NCBI GenBank assembly: GCA_019247975.1
Contig: JAFBAD010000346.1
Span: forward strand, 1 to 6,691
DNA: 6,691 nucleotides
From: Acidimicrobiia bacterium
GTDB taxonomy: Bacteria; Actinomycetota; Acidimicrobiia; Acidimicrobiales; Iamiaceae
Direction: 5' to 3'
A model generated the notes under the pieces. The model searched no databases. It was not told the origin of the DNA and saw only the letters and a list, made by a program, of their open reading frames with translations. Shown here piece by piece: positions 1-6,459 of this stretch; position 1 is the stretch's first letter, and every line of letters starts with the position of its first letter. The position numbers and the translations under genes were made by a program.

Positions 1-1740
1 CTGCAGGCCGGGCAGGTCGCCGTCGTCGTTGGCGTGGACCAGCTTGGCCAGCTCGTCGTTGTCGATGATCGGGCGGGGCAGGACGATCTGCCGGCACGAC
101 GCCGGCGCCGGATCGAGCAGGTTGCCCTCGGGACCGATCGTGCCGCCGAGGCTGGTGACGAGCTCTTCGCGGATCGCGTCGAGCGGCGGGTTGGTCACCT
201 GCGCGAAGAGCTGTTGGAAGTAGTCGAACAGCAGTCGCGGTCGCGCCGACAGGACCGCGATCGGTGTGTCGGTGCCCATCGACCCGATGTTCTCGGCGCC
301 GGTGCGGGCCATCGGCGCCATCAGGAGCTTGAGCTCCTCGATCGTGTAGCCGAACGTCAGCTGGCGGCGCACGACCGACTTGTGCGGGTAGCGGGTGTGC
401 GGCCGGTCGGGCAGGTCCTCCAGGTGCACCAGGCCGCCGTGGAGCCACTCCTCGTAGGGGCGCTCGGCGGCGAGGTCGCGCTTGATCTCGTCGTCGTCCA
501 CGATGCGGCCCTGCGTCGTGTCGACGAGGAACATGCGACCCGGCTGCAGGCGACCCTTGCGGATGACCGTGCTCTGGTCGAGGTCGAGCACGCCGACCTC
601 CGAGGCCATCACGACGAGCCCGTCGCTGGTGACCCAGTAGCGGCTCGGGCGCAGGCCGTTGCGGTCGAGCACCGCGCCGATGACCGTGCCATCGGTGAAC
701 GCGACCGACGCCGGGCCGTCCCACGGCTCCATCAAGGAGGCGTGGAACTGGTAGAAGGCCCGCTTGTCGGGGTCCATGCCGTCGTGGTGCTCCCACGCCT
801 CCGGGATCATCATCAGCACGGCGTGCGGGAGGCTGCGCCCGCCGAGGTGCAGCAGCTCGAGCACCTCGTCGAAGGTGGCGGTGTCGCTCGCCCCTGGCGT
901 GCAGATCGGGAAGATCCGCTCGATGTCGGGACCGAACAGGTCGCTGCGCAGGAGCGCCTCGCGCGCCCGCATCCAGTTGCGGTTGCCCTGCACCGTGTTG
1001 ATCTCGCCGTTGTGGGCCAGGTACCGGTACGGGTGCGCGAGCGGCCACGACGGGAACGTGTTCGTCGAGAAACGCGAGTGCACGAGCGCGAGGGCGCTCT
1101 CGACCCGCTCGTCGCGGAGGTCGGGGTAGAACTCGCGCAGCTGCGGGGTGGTGAGCATCCCCTTGTACACGAGGGTGCGCGACGAGAGGCTCGGGAAGTA
1201 CACCGACCCTTCGACCGCCTCGTGCTCGATCCGCTTGCGCACGACGTACGCGGCTCGCTCGAGGTCGAGGCCGGCCATCGCCGCGTCCGGCGCAGCCACG
1301 AAGACCTGCCGGAAGACCGGCATGACGTCGCGCGCCATCGAGCCGAGCGAGTCCGGCTGCACGGGCACGTCGCGCCAGCCGAGGACGGTGAGACCCTCGC
1401 TGGCGACGATCTTGTCGACCGCATCGGTCGCGTCCGACGCGGCCTCGCCGGCGGGCAGGAACGCGATGCCGGTGGCGTAGTGGCCGACCGGCGGGAGGTC
1501 GAAGTCGACCACCTCACGCAGGAAGCGATCGGGCACCTGGATGAGCACGCCGGCGCCGTCGCCGGTGTTGGCCTCGGCCCCGGTCGCCCCCCGGTGGTCG
1601 AGGTGGAGGAGGGCGGTCAGGCCCTTCTCGACGATGTCTCGCGTGGGCCGGCCGTGCAGGTCGACGACGAACGCGACGCCGCAGGCGTCGTGTTCGAAAG
1701 CAGGGTCGTAGAGACCCTGACGTCGGGGGGTGTGCGACAT
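1..1740 (-). CDS. gltB: Glutamate synthase large subunit, N-terminal 580 residues (runs off the left edge)
   Basis: Large (alpha) subunit of glutamate synthase (GOGAT). It hydrolyses glutamine and passes the ammonia to 2-oxoglutarate, giving glutamate in the cytoplasm with GltD as electron-input partner. The frame is open from the ATG at 1740 to the window edge, giving 580 codons; family members are about 1500 residues, so roughly the first third is present. A class II glutamine amidotransferase domain covers about residues 20-430. Cys20 in HDACGV is the expected catalytic nucleophile, exposed after removal of a 19-residue propeptide. Other family landmarks are HSRFSTNTFPSW (221-232), LAHNGEINTVQGNRNWM (241-257), CTPGASDTATFDE (280-292), EPWDGPAS (338-345) and LDRNGLRPSRY (358-368). 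The central domain begins near 460, with TFGYTIEELK and NPPLDAIREE. No frameshift is seen. gltD is not in the window. The gene is divergent from the aminopeptidase gene, and only a weak Shine-Dalgarno sequence precedes the ATG. The identification is very secure. Confidence 0.97.
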   Translation of the reverse strand, partial: MSHTPRRQGLYDPAFEHDACGVAFVVDLHGRPTRDIVEKGLTALLHLDHRGATGAEANTGDGAGVLIQVPDRFLREVVDFDLPPVGHYATGIAFLPAGEAASDATDAVDKIVASEGLTVLGWRDVPVQPDSLGSMARDVMPVFRQVFVAAPDAAMAGLDLERAAYVVRKRIEHEAVEGSVYFPSLSSRTLVYKGMLTTPQLREFYPDLRDERVESALALVHSRFSTNTFPSWPLAHPYRYLAHNGEINTVQGNRNWMRAREALLRSDLFGPDIERIFPICTPGASDTATFDEVLELLHLGGRSLPHAVLMMIPEAWEHHDGMDPDKRAFYQFHASLMEPWDGPASVAFTDGTVIGAVLDRNGLRPSRYWVTSDGLVVMASEVGVLDLDQSTVIRKGRLQPGRMFLVDTTQGRIVDDDEIKRDLAAERPYEEWLHGGLVHLEDLPDRPHTRYPHKSVVRRQLTFGYTIEELKLLMAPMARTGAENIGSMGTDTPIAVLSARPRLLFDYFQQLFAQVTNPPLDAIREELVTSLGGTIGPEGNLLDPAPASCRQIVLPRPIIDNDELAKLVHANDDGDLPGLQ

Positions 1741-1816
1741 GGCTTGTAGATCCCGGGCGTGTGAACGGGCTTTCCGCTCGGGACGACGCTGGCCCGTCGG
1801 TCTGGTCAGTCGGATG

Positions 1817-1846
1817 ATCCTACCGGCGGACGTGCGCACCGGCGAA
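1817..1846 (-). promoter_or_regulatory. Possible gltB promoter
   Basis: On the minus strand, TAGGAT (1822-1817) fits the actinobacterial -10 pattern TANNNT. TTCGCC (1846-1841) lies 18 bases upstream as a poor -35. Transcription would start near 1810, leaving a leader of about 70 nt before the gltB ATG. This is a pattern match by eye only. No clear operator palindrome for a nitrogen regulator was seen in the 146-bp gap between gltB and the aminopeptidase gene. Confidence 0.25.
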
Positions 1847-1873
1847 CCCCCAAAGCCGCCAGAGATGTGTCGA

Positions 1874-1879
1874 TATCGT
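1874..1879 (+). promoter_or_regulatory. Candidate -10 element placing transcription start at the aminopeptidase ATG
   Basis: TATCGT matches TANNNT and ends 7 bases before the A of the ATG at 1887, the spacing expected if that A is also the transcription start (a leaderless mRNA). No Shine-Dalgarno-like stretch lies at the right distance from 1887. No convincing -35 hexamer is visible. Leaderless transcripts are common in actinobacteria, but here the assignment rests only on spacing and the missing ribosome binding site. Confidence 0.35.
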
Positions 1880-1886
1880 GCCGACG

Positions 1887-3203
1887 ATGGCGCAGCCCGA
1901 AGACGTCGCGGCCGATCTGCTCAGCTTCATCGACGCCTCGCCCACGCCGTACCACGCCGTCGCCGAGGCGGTCCGCCGGCTCGTCGCCGGGGGGTTCAGC
2001 GCCATGAGCCCGCTCGACGACTGGACCGAGCTGCCGGCCAAGGGCTTCCTGGCCCGGGACGGGGCGCTCATCGCCTGGGTGGCACCGGAGCGTGGTGGGG
2101 CTGTCTCACAGAGCGATGGGCGTGGCACGCCCTTCCGCATCGTCGGCGCCCACACCGACAGCCCGAACCTGCGCATCCGGCCGCAGCCCGACACCGGCCG
2201 GGCCGGCTGGCGCCAGCTCGGCGTGGAGGTCTACGGCGGCGCGCTGGTGAACTCGTGGCTCGACCGTGACCTCGGCCTGTCCGGGCGGGTCGCGGTGCGG
2301 ACGTCCTTGCCCGACGGAACGAGCAAGGTCGAGCTCCACCTCGTGCGGGTCGACCGACCGGTGCTCCGCATCCCCCAGCTCGCGATCCACCTCGACCGCG
2401 ACGTCAACGAGCGGGGCCTGCTGCTCGACCGCCAGGTCCACCTCACCCCGGTCTGGTCGGTCGGCTCACCCGAGCCCGGTGGCTTCGCGCGCTTCCTCGC
2501 CGACGAGATGGGGATCGAGGCCGACCGCGTCGCCGCGTGGGACGTGATGGTCCACGACGTCAACCCCGGCACCGTCGCGGGCCGCGACGGCGAGCTGCTC
2601 AGCGCGCCGCGCCTCGACAACCAGTGCTCGTGCCACGCGGCGATCACCGCGCTCGGCGCGTGCTCGACCGAAGGCACGTCGATCGCGGTCGCCGCGCTGT
2701 ACGACCACGAGGAGATCGGCAGCACGTCGGCAACCGGCGCGGACGGCGGCTTCCTCGCGTCGGTCCTCGAGCGCATCACCATCGCCCGAGGTGGCGATCG
2801 CGCCGACCACCTCCGCGCGCTCGCCGGGTCGGCGTGCCTGTCCGCCGACATGGCCCACGCGACGCACCCGAACTACCCCGAGCGCCACGAGCCGGACCAC
2901 CCGGTGATCGTCAACGGCGGACCCGTCGTCAAGATCAACGTCAACCAGCGCTACGCGACCGACGGCCGCACGCAGGCCGGCTTCGAGCAGGCGTGCGTGG
3001 ACGCCGGCGTGCCGTTCCAGCGGTTCGTGAGCCGCGGGAACATGCCGTGCGGATCGACGATCGGGCCCATCACGGCGGCGCGGCTCGGGATCCCGACCGT
3101 CGACGTCGGCGTCGCGCAGCTCGGCATGCACTCTGTCCGTGAGCTCTGCGGGTCGGCCGACCCGGCTGCGTTCGGCGCCGCGCTGACGTGCTGGCTGGGG
3201 TGA
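1887..3203 (+). CDS. apeB: M18 family metallo-aminopeptidase
   Basis: Cytoplasmic aminopeptidase of the M18 family (yeast aminopeptidase I / aspartyl aminopeptidase type), a two-metal exopeptidase that removes N-terminal residues from peptides. The product is 438 aa, the usual length for short bacterial members. It opens with DLLSFIDASPTPYHAVAEA, typical of the family N-terminus. The five expected metal ligands and the catalytic acids are visible, numbered from the ATG: His89 and Asp91 in GAHTDSPNL, Asp244 in PRLDNQ, Glu275-Glu276 in DHEEIGS, Asp321 in SADMAHA, and His415 in GMHSVRE. Asn and Gln follow the bridging Asp, where Asn-Leu or Asn-Arg is more common. A GTG at 1878 would add three residues; the ATG is preferred because it fits the start of homologues and a -10-like element overlaps the GTG. 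It is divergent from gltB, and the J-domain gene follows on the same strand after 38 bp, so the two may be co-transcribed. Substrate preference (acidic or broader) cannot be read from the sequence. Confidence 0.95.
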   Translation: MAQPEDVAADLLSFIDASPTPYHAVAEAVRRLVAGGFSAMSPLDDWTELPAKGFLARDGALIAWVAPERGGAVSQSDGRGTPFRIVGAHTDSPNLRIRPQPDTGRAGWRQLGVEVYGGALVNSWLDRDLGLSGRVAVRTSLPDGTSKVELHLVRVDRPVLRIPQLAIHLDRDVNERGLLLDRQVHLTPVWSVGSPEPGGFARFLADEMGIEADRVAAWDVMVHDVNPGTVAGRDGELLSAPRLDNQCSCHAAITALGACSTEGTSIAVAALYDHEEIGSTSATGADGGFLASVLERITIARGGDRADHLRALAGSACLSADMAHATHPNYPERHEPDHPVIVNGGPVVKINVNQRYATDGRTQAGFEQACVDAGVPFQRFVSRGNMPCGSTIGPITAARLGIPTVDVGVAQLGMHSVRELCGSADPAAFGAALTCWLG

Positions 3204-3241
3204 GGGGCTGGTCGAGCTGATGGACCGGCCTCGGTCGACTC

Positions 3242-3784
3242 ATGGATAGGCATGAGGCCGCCGCCGTGCTGGGCGTGCACGACACCGCATCGACGCGCCA
3301 GGTGCGCGCGGCCTACCGCCAGCGGATCCGTGAGCACCACCCCGACCGGGCCGGGCCCGATGCCACCGTCGACGCGGCGCGCATCATCGAGGCGTACGAG
3401 GTCATGTCCGCGCCGGCGCCGGCACCTGCGCCCGCCCCGGTCACCGCTCCGTCGCGGCGCGGACGCCCGGACCACTCGGTGATGCTGGTCGACGACGACA
3501 CCGTGGCCTTCGCGTTCCCGGCCGACGAGGTGTTCGCGCTCCTCGTCGAGGCGGCCGACGACATCGGCGACATCACCTACGTCGACCCCGACGCCGGTCT
3601 GCTCGAGGTGCTCGTCACCCTGGCCTTCGGCGGGCCGTGGTCGGTCGTCATCAGCCTGCAGGGCCGGATGGACCGGGTCGAGGCGTTCTGCACGGTCGAG
3701 GCGCTCGACGGCTCCGACGCGCAGCCGGGGCCGGTCGTCAGTCTGTTGCTCGACTCGCTTCGGCGACGCCTTCGAGGTCGATGA
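3242..3784 (+). CDS. Small J-domain (DnaJ-like) protein with an unrecognised C-terminal domain
   Basis: 180-aa protein, probably cytoplasmic, with no signal peptide or membrane helix. Residues 1-57 form a compact J domain: AAAVLGV helix I, the VRAAYRQRIREHHPDR helix II and loop with the essential HPD at 33-35, and a DAARIIEAYEVMS helix III. J domains stimulate ATP hydrolysis by Hsp70 (DnaK). An Ala-Pro linker (about 57-66) leads to a basic patch (SRRGRP) and a C-terminal domain of about 100 residues (77-178). That domain looks alpha/beta, with strand-like VAFAFPADEVFALLVEAA, GLLEVLVTLAFGG and SVVISLQGRMDRVEAFCTVEAL. I do not recognise it; it resembles small ligand-binding or DUF1499-like folds only vaguely. 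The Gly/Phe and zinc-finger regions of true DnaJ are absent. The in-frame stop at 3218 and the lack of other start codons before the HPD fix the ATG. The ribosome binding site is weak, and a small GC hairpin (3223-3236) sits just upstream. The final 15 codons overlap the minus-strand M23 gene. The J domain is secure; the client is unknown. Confidence 0.85.
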   Translation: MDRHEAAAVLGVHDTASTRQVRAAYRQRIREHHPDRAGPDATVDAARIIEAYEVMSAPAPAPAPAPVTAPSRRGRPDHSVMLVDDDTVAFAFPADEVFALLVEAADDIGDITYVDPDAGLLEVLVTLAFGGPWSVVISLQGRMDRVEAFCTVEALDGSDAQPGPVVSLLLDSLRRRLRGR

Positions 3785-5030
3785 AGTTCGTCGGGTCGAC
3801 GGGCACGCCCTTGACCCGGGTCTCGAAGTGCAGGTGCGGACCGGTGGAGAGACCCGTCGTGCCGACCGCGCCGATCACGTCGCCGGCCTTCACCTCGTCG
3901 CCGACCTGGACGAGCAGGCGTGACTGGTGCGCGTACACGGTGGCGATGCCGTGGCCGTGGCCGATGACCACGCAGTTGCCGTAGCCGCCGCGCAGCCCGG
4001 CCACGAGGACCGTCCCGCTCGCGGCCGCCATGATCGGCGTGCCGGCCGGTGCGTCGAGATCCTGACCCGCGTGCAGCCGCGTGTAGTGGAGGATCGGGTG
4101 CATCCGCATGCCGAACCCCGAGCCGACCGTGAAGTGCGCGAGCGGGGCGCGGAAGGTGATCGAACCAGGCGTGTACGCGGGCTGGTCCTTCTGCCGCTCG
4201 GCGAGCAGGAGCCCGATGCTGTCGGACTCCTTCTCCAGCGAGACCACCCGGGCCTCGATCTCCACCTTGCGCCCGCGGAGCTGCTGGAGCGCGAGCTCCT
4301 GCCAGGCCGCGGCCTGCGCCTCCTGCTTGGCGAGGTCGTCGAGGTGGTCGACGGTCCCCTGCTGGTCGGACGCGACCTTGGCGACGCCGTCGCGGGCATC
4401 GGTGGCCGACTGCGCGGCGGCCTCGGCGCGCGCCGCGACGCGGTCGCGGGCCTTCCGCGCCGCCGTGAACTCGCGGACGAGCGCGTTCTGGTGGTCGACC
4501 ACCGCGCTGGCGTACGAGAGGGTCCGGCCGGTGGCCGACACGTCGTTCGTGCTCGCCACGACGACCGCGAGCGTCTCGTGGTCGGTCCCGCCGGCGACGT
4601 AGCTGCTGATCGCCTGGCGGCGCAGCTCCGCGGTGGCGACGGCCAGCCGGTGCTCGGCGGCCCGCAGCTTGCTGCGCGTCGCGTTGCGGGCGCGGACCTT
4701 GGCCATGAAGACCGACGTCGTCTGCTCGAGCTGGAGCCGGGTCGCGTCGAGCTGCTTCTGCGCCCCGGCCATCTGGACCGCCAGCGCGGCCCGGCGCTGC
4801 GCCGCGATGTCTGCAGCCTGCTCGAGCTTCGCCTCCTGCCCGAGGACCTCGTCGTAGTCGGCCTTGATGTTCGTCCCGTCGCCCAGCTCCTCGGTGCTCG
4901 ACCCGTGGTCGCCCGTGCCGTTCCCGTTGTCGGCTCGGGCGGGCGCCGGTGCGACCGTCATGGCGGTCAGCACCAGCAGGACCGCCGCGGTGAGCAGGCG
5001 GATCGTGGGTCGGGGGTGCAGCAAGGTCAT
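3738..5030 (-). CDS. Secreted coiled-coil M23 (LytM/EnvC-type) peptidoglycan peptidase
   Basis: Probable secreted zinc endopeptidase, or an activator of cell-wall hydrolases, acting on peptidoglycan cross-bridges outside the membrane. From the ATG at 5030 the protein has 430 residues. A signal peptide (Arg/His n-region, hydrophobic LLTAAVLLVLTAMTV, cleavage after APARA near residue 33) is followed by a long Ala/Gln/Glu/Arg-rich coiled coil (about 57-283). The C-terminal M23 domain spans about 295-415. The zinc site is complete: His320 and Asp324 in LHAGQDLD, and His401 in HLHFE. His368 (YAHQ) and His399 are the catalytic histidines, so it should be active, unlike the degenerate LytM domains of EnvC and NlpD. 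In-frame starts at 5075 (ATG) and 5099 (TTG) would extend the N-terminus by 15 or 23 residues. The 5030 ATG gives the neatest signal peptide and overlaps the stop of a short upstream ORF. It follows the FecR-like membrane protein gene on the same strand and probably shares its transcript. No ftsEX genes are nearby. Confidence 0.93.
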   Translation of the reverse strand: MTLLHPRPTIRLLTAAVLLVLTAMTVAPAPARADNGNGTGDHGSSTEELGDGTNIKADYDEVLGQEAKLEQAADIAAQRRAALAVQMAGAQKQLDATRLQLEQTTSVFMAKVRARNATRSKLRAAEHRLAVATAELRRQAISSYVAGGTDHETLAVVVASTNDVSATGRTLSYASAVVDHQNALVREFTAARKARDRVAARAEAAAQSATDARDGVAKVASDQQGTVDHLDDLAKQEAQAAAWQELALQQLRGRKVEIEARVVSLEKESDSIGLLLAERQKDQPAYTPGSITFRAPLAHFTVGSGFGMRMHPILHYTRLHAGQDLDAPAGTPIMAAASGTVLVAGLRGGYGNCVVIGHGHGIATVYAHQSRLLVQVGDEVKAGDVIGAVGTTGLSTGPHLHFETRVKGVPVDPTNFIDLEGVAEASRATD

Positions 5031-5086
5031 CAGGGGGACGGGGGTCGGAGACGTTCGAGCTTCGAGGATGCCCATCGGCAGGGCAT
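5030..5086 (-). CDS. Possible 18-codon upstream ORF translationally coupled to the M23 peptidase
   Basis: An ATG at 5086 is preceded by GAGGTGG (5097-5091), a better Shine-Dalgarno sequence at better spacing than any in-frame start of the M23 gene has. The frame encodes MPCRWASSKLERLRPPSP and ends at a TGA whose last base is the first base of the M23 ATG (TGATG, 5032-5028). This is the classic geometry for translational coupling by re-initiating ribosomes. The peptide is Arg- and Pro-rich and resembles nothing I know. It may be a regulatory leader whose translation, not product, matters. A chance arrangement in GC-rich DNA is possible, and the same Shine-Dalgarno sequence might serve the in-frame ATG at 5075, although that is 15 bases away. 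Conservation has not been tested. Confidence 0.3.
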   Translation of the reverse strand: MPCRWASSKLERLRPPSP

Positions 5087-5133
5087 CGCGCCACCTCAAG
5101 TGTCTCCGAGGCCCTTCTCGTCACGCTCTGCGG

Positions 5134-6390
5134 TCAGGTGATGAGGGTGACGCCGCCGTCCTTGGGGACGTTGCACCCCGCACCGGAGCCCACCGCGTCG
5201 CCGTTCAAGGGGATCTCGGCCGTCCAGGTCCGCTTGCCGGTGGCGTTGTCCCCGCGGGGCACCGTCACCGTCTTGCGCCCGAAGGTCCGGTTGCCCCGCT
5301 TCACCACGACCAGGATCCGGTAGCCCTGGGCCGACTTCGGCGCACCCTCGACCGTCCCACTCGCGACTATGGCCTCGCCCTTCTGGGTGCAGGTGAGGAT
5401 GCCGACGTCGATCGGCACGATCGCCTGGGTGGTCGGCGTGGTCGTCCGGGGTTCGGTGCTGCTGGAGGTCGTGTTGTGGACCGCGGTCGGCGGGGCGAGC
5501 GTCGTGTCGCCCTTGTCGCTGTCGTCGTGGTGCTTGAAGAGGAAGACGAGCAGCGCACCGACGGCGATGAAGATGATCAGCGCCGCGACCTGCAGCACCC
5601 GGGCGAGCGACCGGCCCGACACCTCGTGGGCCTCGGCGTCGGCCGGCGCGTACAGGTCGTCGAGGAGCTCGCCACCGACCGGCGCGACGTCTTCGGGCGC
5701 CGCGACCCAGGCCGCCTCCTCCGCCTCCGGCTCCTCGGGCTCGGGCTCGGGCTCAGGTTCCGGCTCCGGTGCAAGCTCCGGCTCCGGCTCCGGCTCTTCG
5801 GCGAGCGCTTCGGCCTCGAGCACAGCGTCGTCCTCGGCCTCCGGCTCCTCCGCCTCGGGTTCGGGCTCCGGCTCCGGCTCCGGCTCCGGCTCAGGTTCCG
5901 GCTCGGGCTCGGGCTCCGGTTCCGGTTCCGGGACGACCACCTCGGCGTCGAGGGCCCGGTTGGCGCTGGCCCACGGGTCGGCGGCCAGCTCGTCCTCGCC
6001 GACCTGGTCGATCCCGGCCAGGCTGCCGTCGGCGCCCAGCACCGCGGCGTCGCCGGCGGTCAGGACCTGGCTGGTGCCCGCCGCGTCGACGAGCAGCACC
6101 TCACCTGAGGTGACGACGAGCAACCCGTCGCTGCCCTCACCCGCGTCGACCATGAGCGCGCCCGACGTGACCAGGGCGCCGGAGCCGCCGAGGTTGACCT
6201 GCACCTCGACGCCACCCTCGGGCACCGACACCCAGAGCGCCCCCGAGCCCACCTGGACCTCGACCGGCACGACCTCGTCGTCGACATCGTGGGACGACCC
6301 GGCCTCGGCCCGGACGCGGCTCTCCCCCTCGAGGCGATGTTCGACTGTGCGCACCCCGTTCGGCGCTTCGACCTCTTCGGGACGGCTCAC
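5134..6390 (-). CDS. Single-pass membrane protein with FecR-like N-terminal region, Pro-Glu repeats and C-terminal external domain
   Basis: 418-aa protein of unknown function. The GTG at 6390 is chosen because GGGAGAGGAA (6403-6394) stands just upstream; the open frame continues upstream but crosses the divergent gene there. Regions in order: an acidic N-terminus; a Gly/Val-rich beta region (about 40-125) whose second half (GLLVVTSGEVLLVDAAG, then VLTAGDAAVLGADGS) resembles FecR or cupin-like beta sandwiches; an acidic low-complexity linker (154-225) with 13, 3 and 6 consecutive Pro-Glu pairs; and one membrane helix (about 265-285, VLQVAALIIFIAVGALLVFLF). A Thr/Ser-rich linker (about 294-322) follows, then a C-terminal beta-rich domain (about 325-418) with Cys334 and Cys406 that could form a disulfide. 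The Thr/Ser linker and cysteines suggest the C-terminus is outside, placing the FecR-like part and the repeats in the cytoplasm. Flanking charges do not settle the topology. It lies 103 bp upstream of the secreted M23 peptidase on the same strand, which suggests an envelope role. FecR similarity is a tentative reading. Confidence 0.85.
   Translation of the reverse strand: MSRPEEVEAPNGVRTVEHRLEGESRVRAEAGSSHDVDDEVVPVEVQVGSGALWVSVPEGGVEVQVNLGGSGALVTSGALMVDAGEGSDGLLVVTSGEVLLVDAAGTSQVLTAGDAAVLGADGSLAGIDQVGEDELAADPWASANRALDAEVVVPEPEPEPEPEPEPEPEPEPEPEPEPEAEEPEAEDDAVLEAEALAEEPEPEPELAPEPEPEPEPEPEEPEAEEAAWVAAPEDVAPVGGELLDDLYAPADAEAHEVSGRSLARVLQVAALIIFIAVGALLVFLFKHHDDSDKGDTTLAPPTAVHNTTSSSTEPRTTTPTTQAIVPIDVGILTCTQKGEAIVASGTVEGAPKSAQGYRILVVVKRGNRTFGRKTVTVPRGDNATGKRTWTAEIPLNGDAVGSGAGCNVPKDGGVTLIT
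5734..5793 (-). repeat. Second Pro-Glu hexanucleotide repeat block
   Basis: Codons 200-219 of the membrane protein: three Pro-Glu pairs, a Leu-Ala interruption, then six Pro-Glu pairs. The DNA is an imperfect tandem hexamer (CCNGAR) with mixed synonymous codons (CCG, CCC and one CCT; GAG and GAA). It is separated from the first block by about 60 bases of non-repeat acidic sequence. Confidence 0.85.
5854..5931 (-). repeat. First Pro-Glu hexanucleotide repeat block, 13 units
   Basis: Codons 154-179 of the membrane protein are 13 uninterrupted Pro-Glu pairs. Units vary at third positions (CCG/CCC/CCT with GAG/GAA), so the block has diverged at DNA level while the peptide stays perfect. That suggests selection on the protein rather than very recent slippage. 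Pro-Glu repeats, as in TonB proteins, form stiff extended spacers. Unit number could still vary between strains. Confidence 0.9.
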
Positions 6391-6393
6391 CGG

Positions 6394-6403
6394 TTCCTCT
6401 CCC
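6394..6403 (-). promoter_or_regulatory. Ribosome binding site that fixes the membrane protein GTG start
   Basis: GGGAGAGGAA on the minus strand, with AGAGG ending five bases before the GTG at 6390. It is the strongest Shine-Dalgarno match seen in the window. It sets the start of the FecR-like protein even though the open frame continues upstream. Confidence 0.7.
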
Positions 6404-6416
6404 AGACGACCGCCGA

Positions 6417-6422
6417 AGCGTA
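6417..6422 (-). promoter_or_regulatory. Candidate -10 element for the FecR-like/M23 gene pair
   Basis: TACGCT on the minus strand fits TANNNT and lies 26 bases upstream of the GTG at 6390, leaving room for the ribosome binding site in a short leader. No good -35 is seen at 16-18 bases. The 81-bp divergent gap is the only non-coding space available to drive this gene pair, so a promoter somewhere here is likely even if this hexamer is not it. Confidence 0.3.
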
Positions 6423-6459
6423 GTGCCCGCTGTGGGACAAAAGCCCACGTCAGCGGACC

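Noticed and set aside
34..1749. 571-codon open frame on the plus strand opposite gltB
   Set aside because: It lies in exact codon register antisense to gltB and its composition (Val, Asp, His, Arg, Glu) is what GC-rich codons give when read backwards. The minus strand has unmistakable GltB motifs throughout.
2247..2253. Variation in the M18 metal-site neighbourhood (LDNQ near residues 243-246) as a sign of lost activity
   Set aside because: All five metal ligands and both catalytic glutamates are present. The residue after Asp-Asn is variable in the family, so the enzyme is expected to be active. (The coordinates given are approximate; the codons lie near 2613-2624.)
3223..3236. GACCG-GCCT-CGGTC hairpin between the aminopeptidase and J-domain genes as a terminator
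   Set aside because: It has only a 5-bp stem and no T-tract, and it sits directly before the next start codon. Small GC hairpins are frequent by chance here; at most it may weaken ribosome access.
5100..5133. Possible terminator between the FecR-like and M23 genes
   Set aside because: The best pairing (CGAG with CTCG) is 4 bp with no T-run, so it gives no support for separating the two genes.
3927..5141. 404-codon plus-strand open frame opposite the M23 gene
   Set aside because: It is an antisense shadow without recognisable motifs. The minus-strand frame has a signal peptide, a coiled coil and a complete M23 active site.
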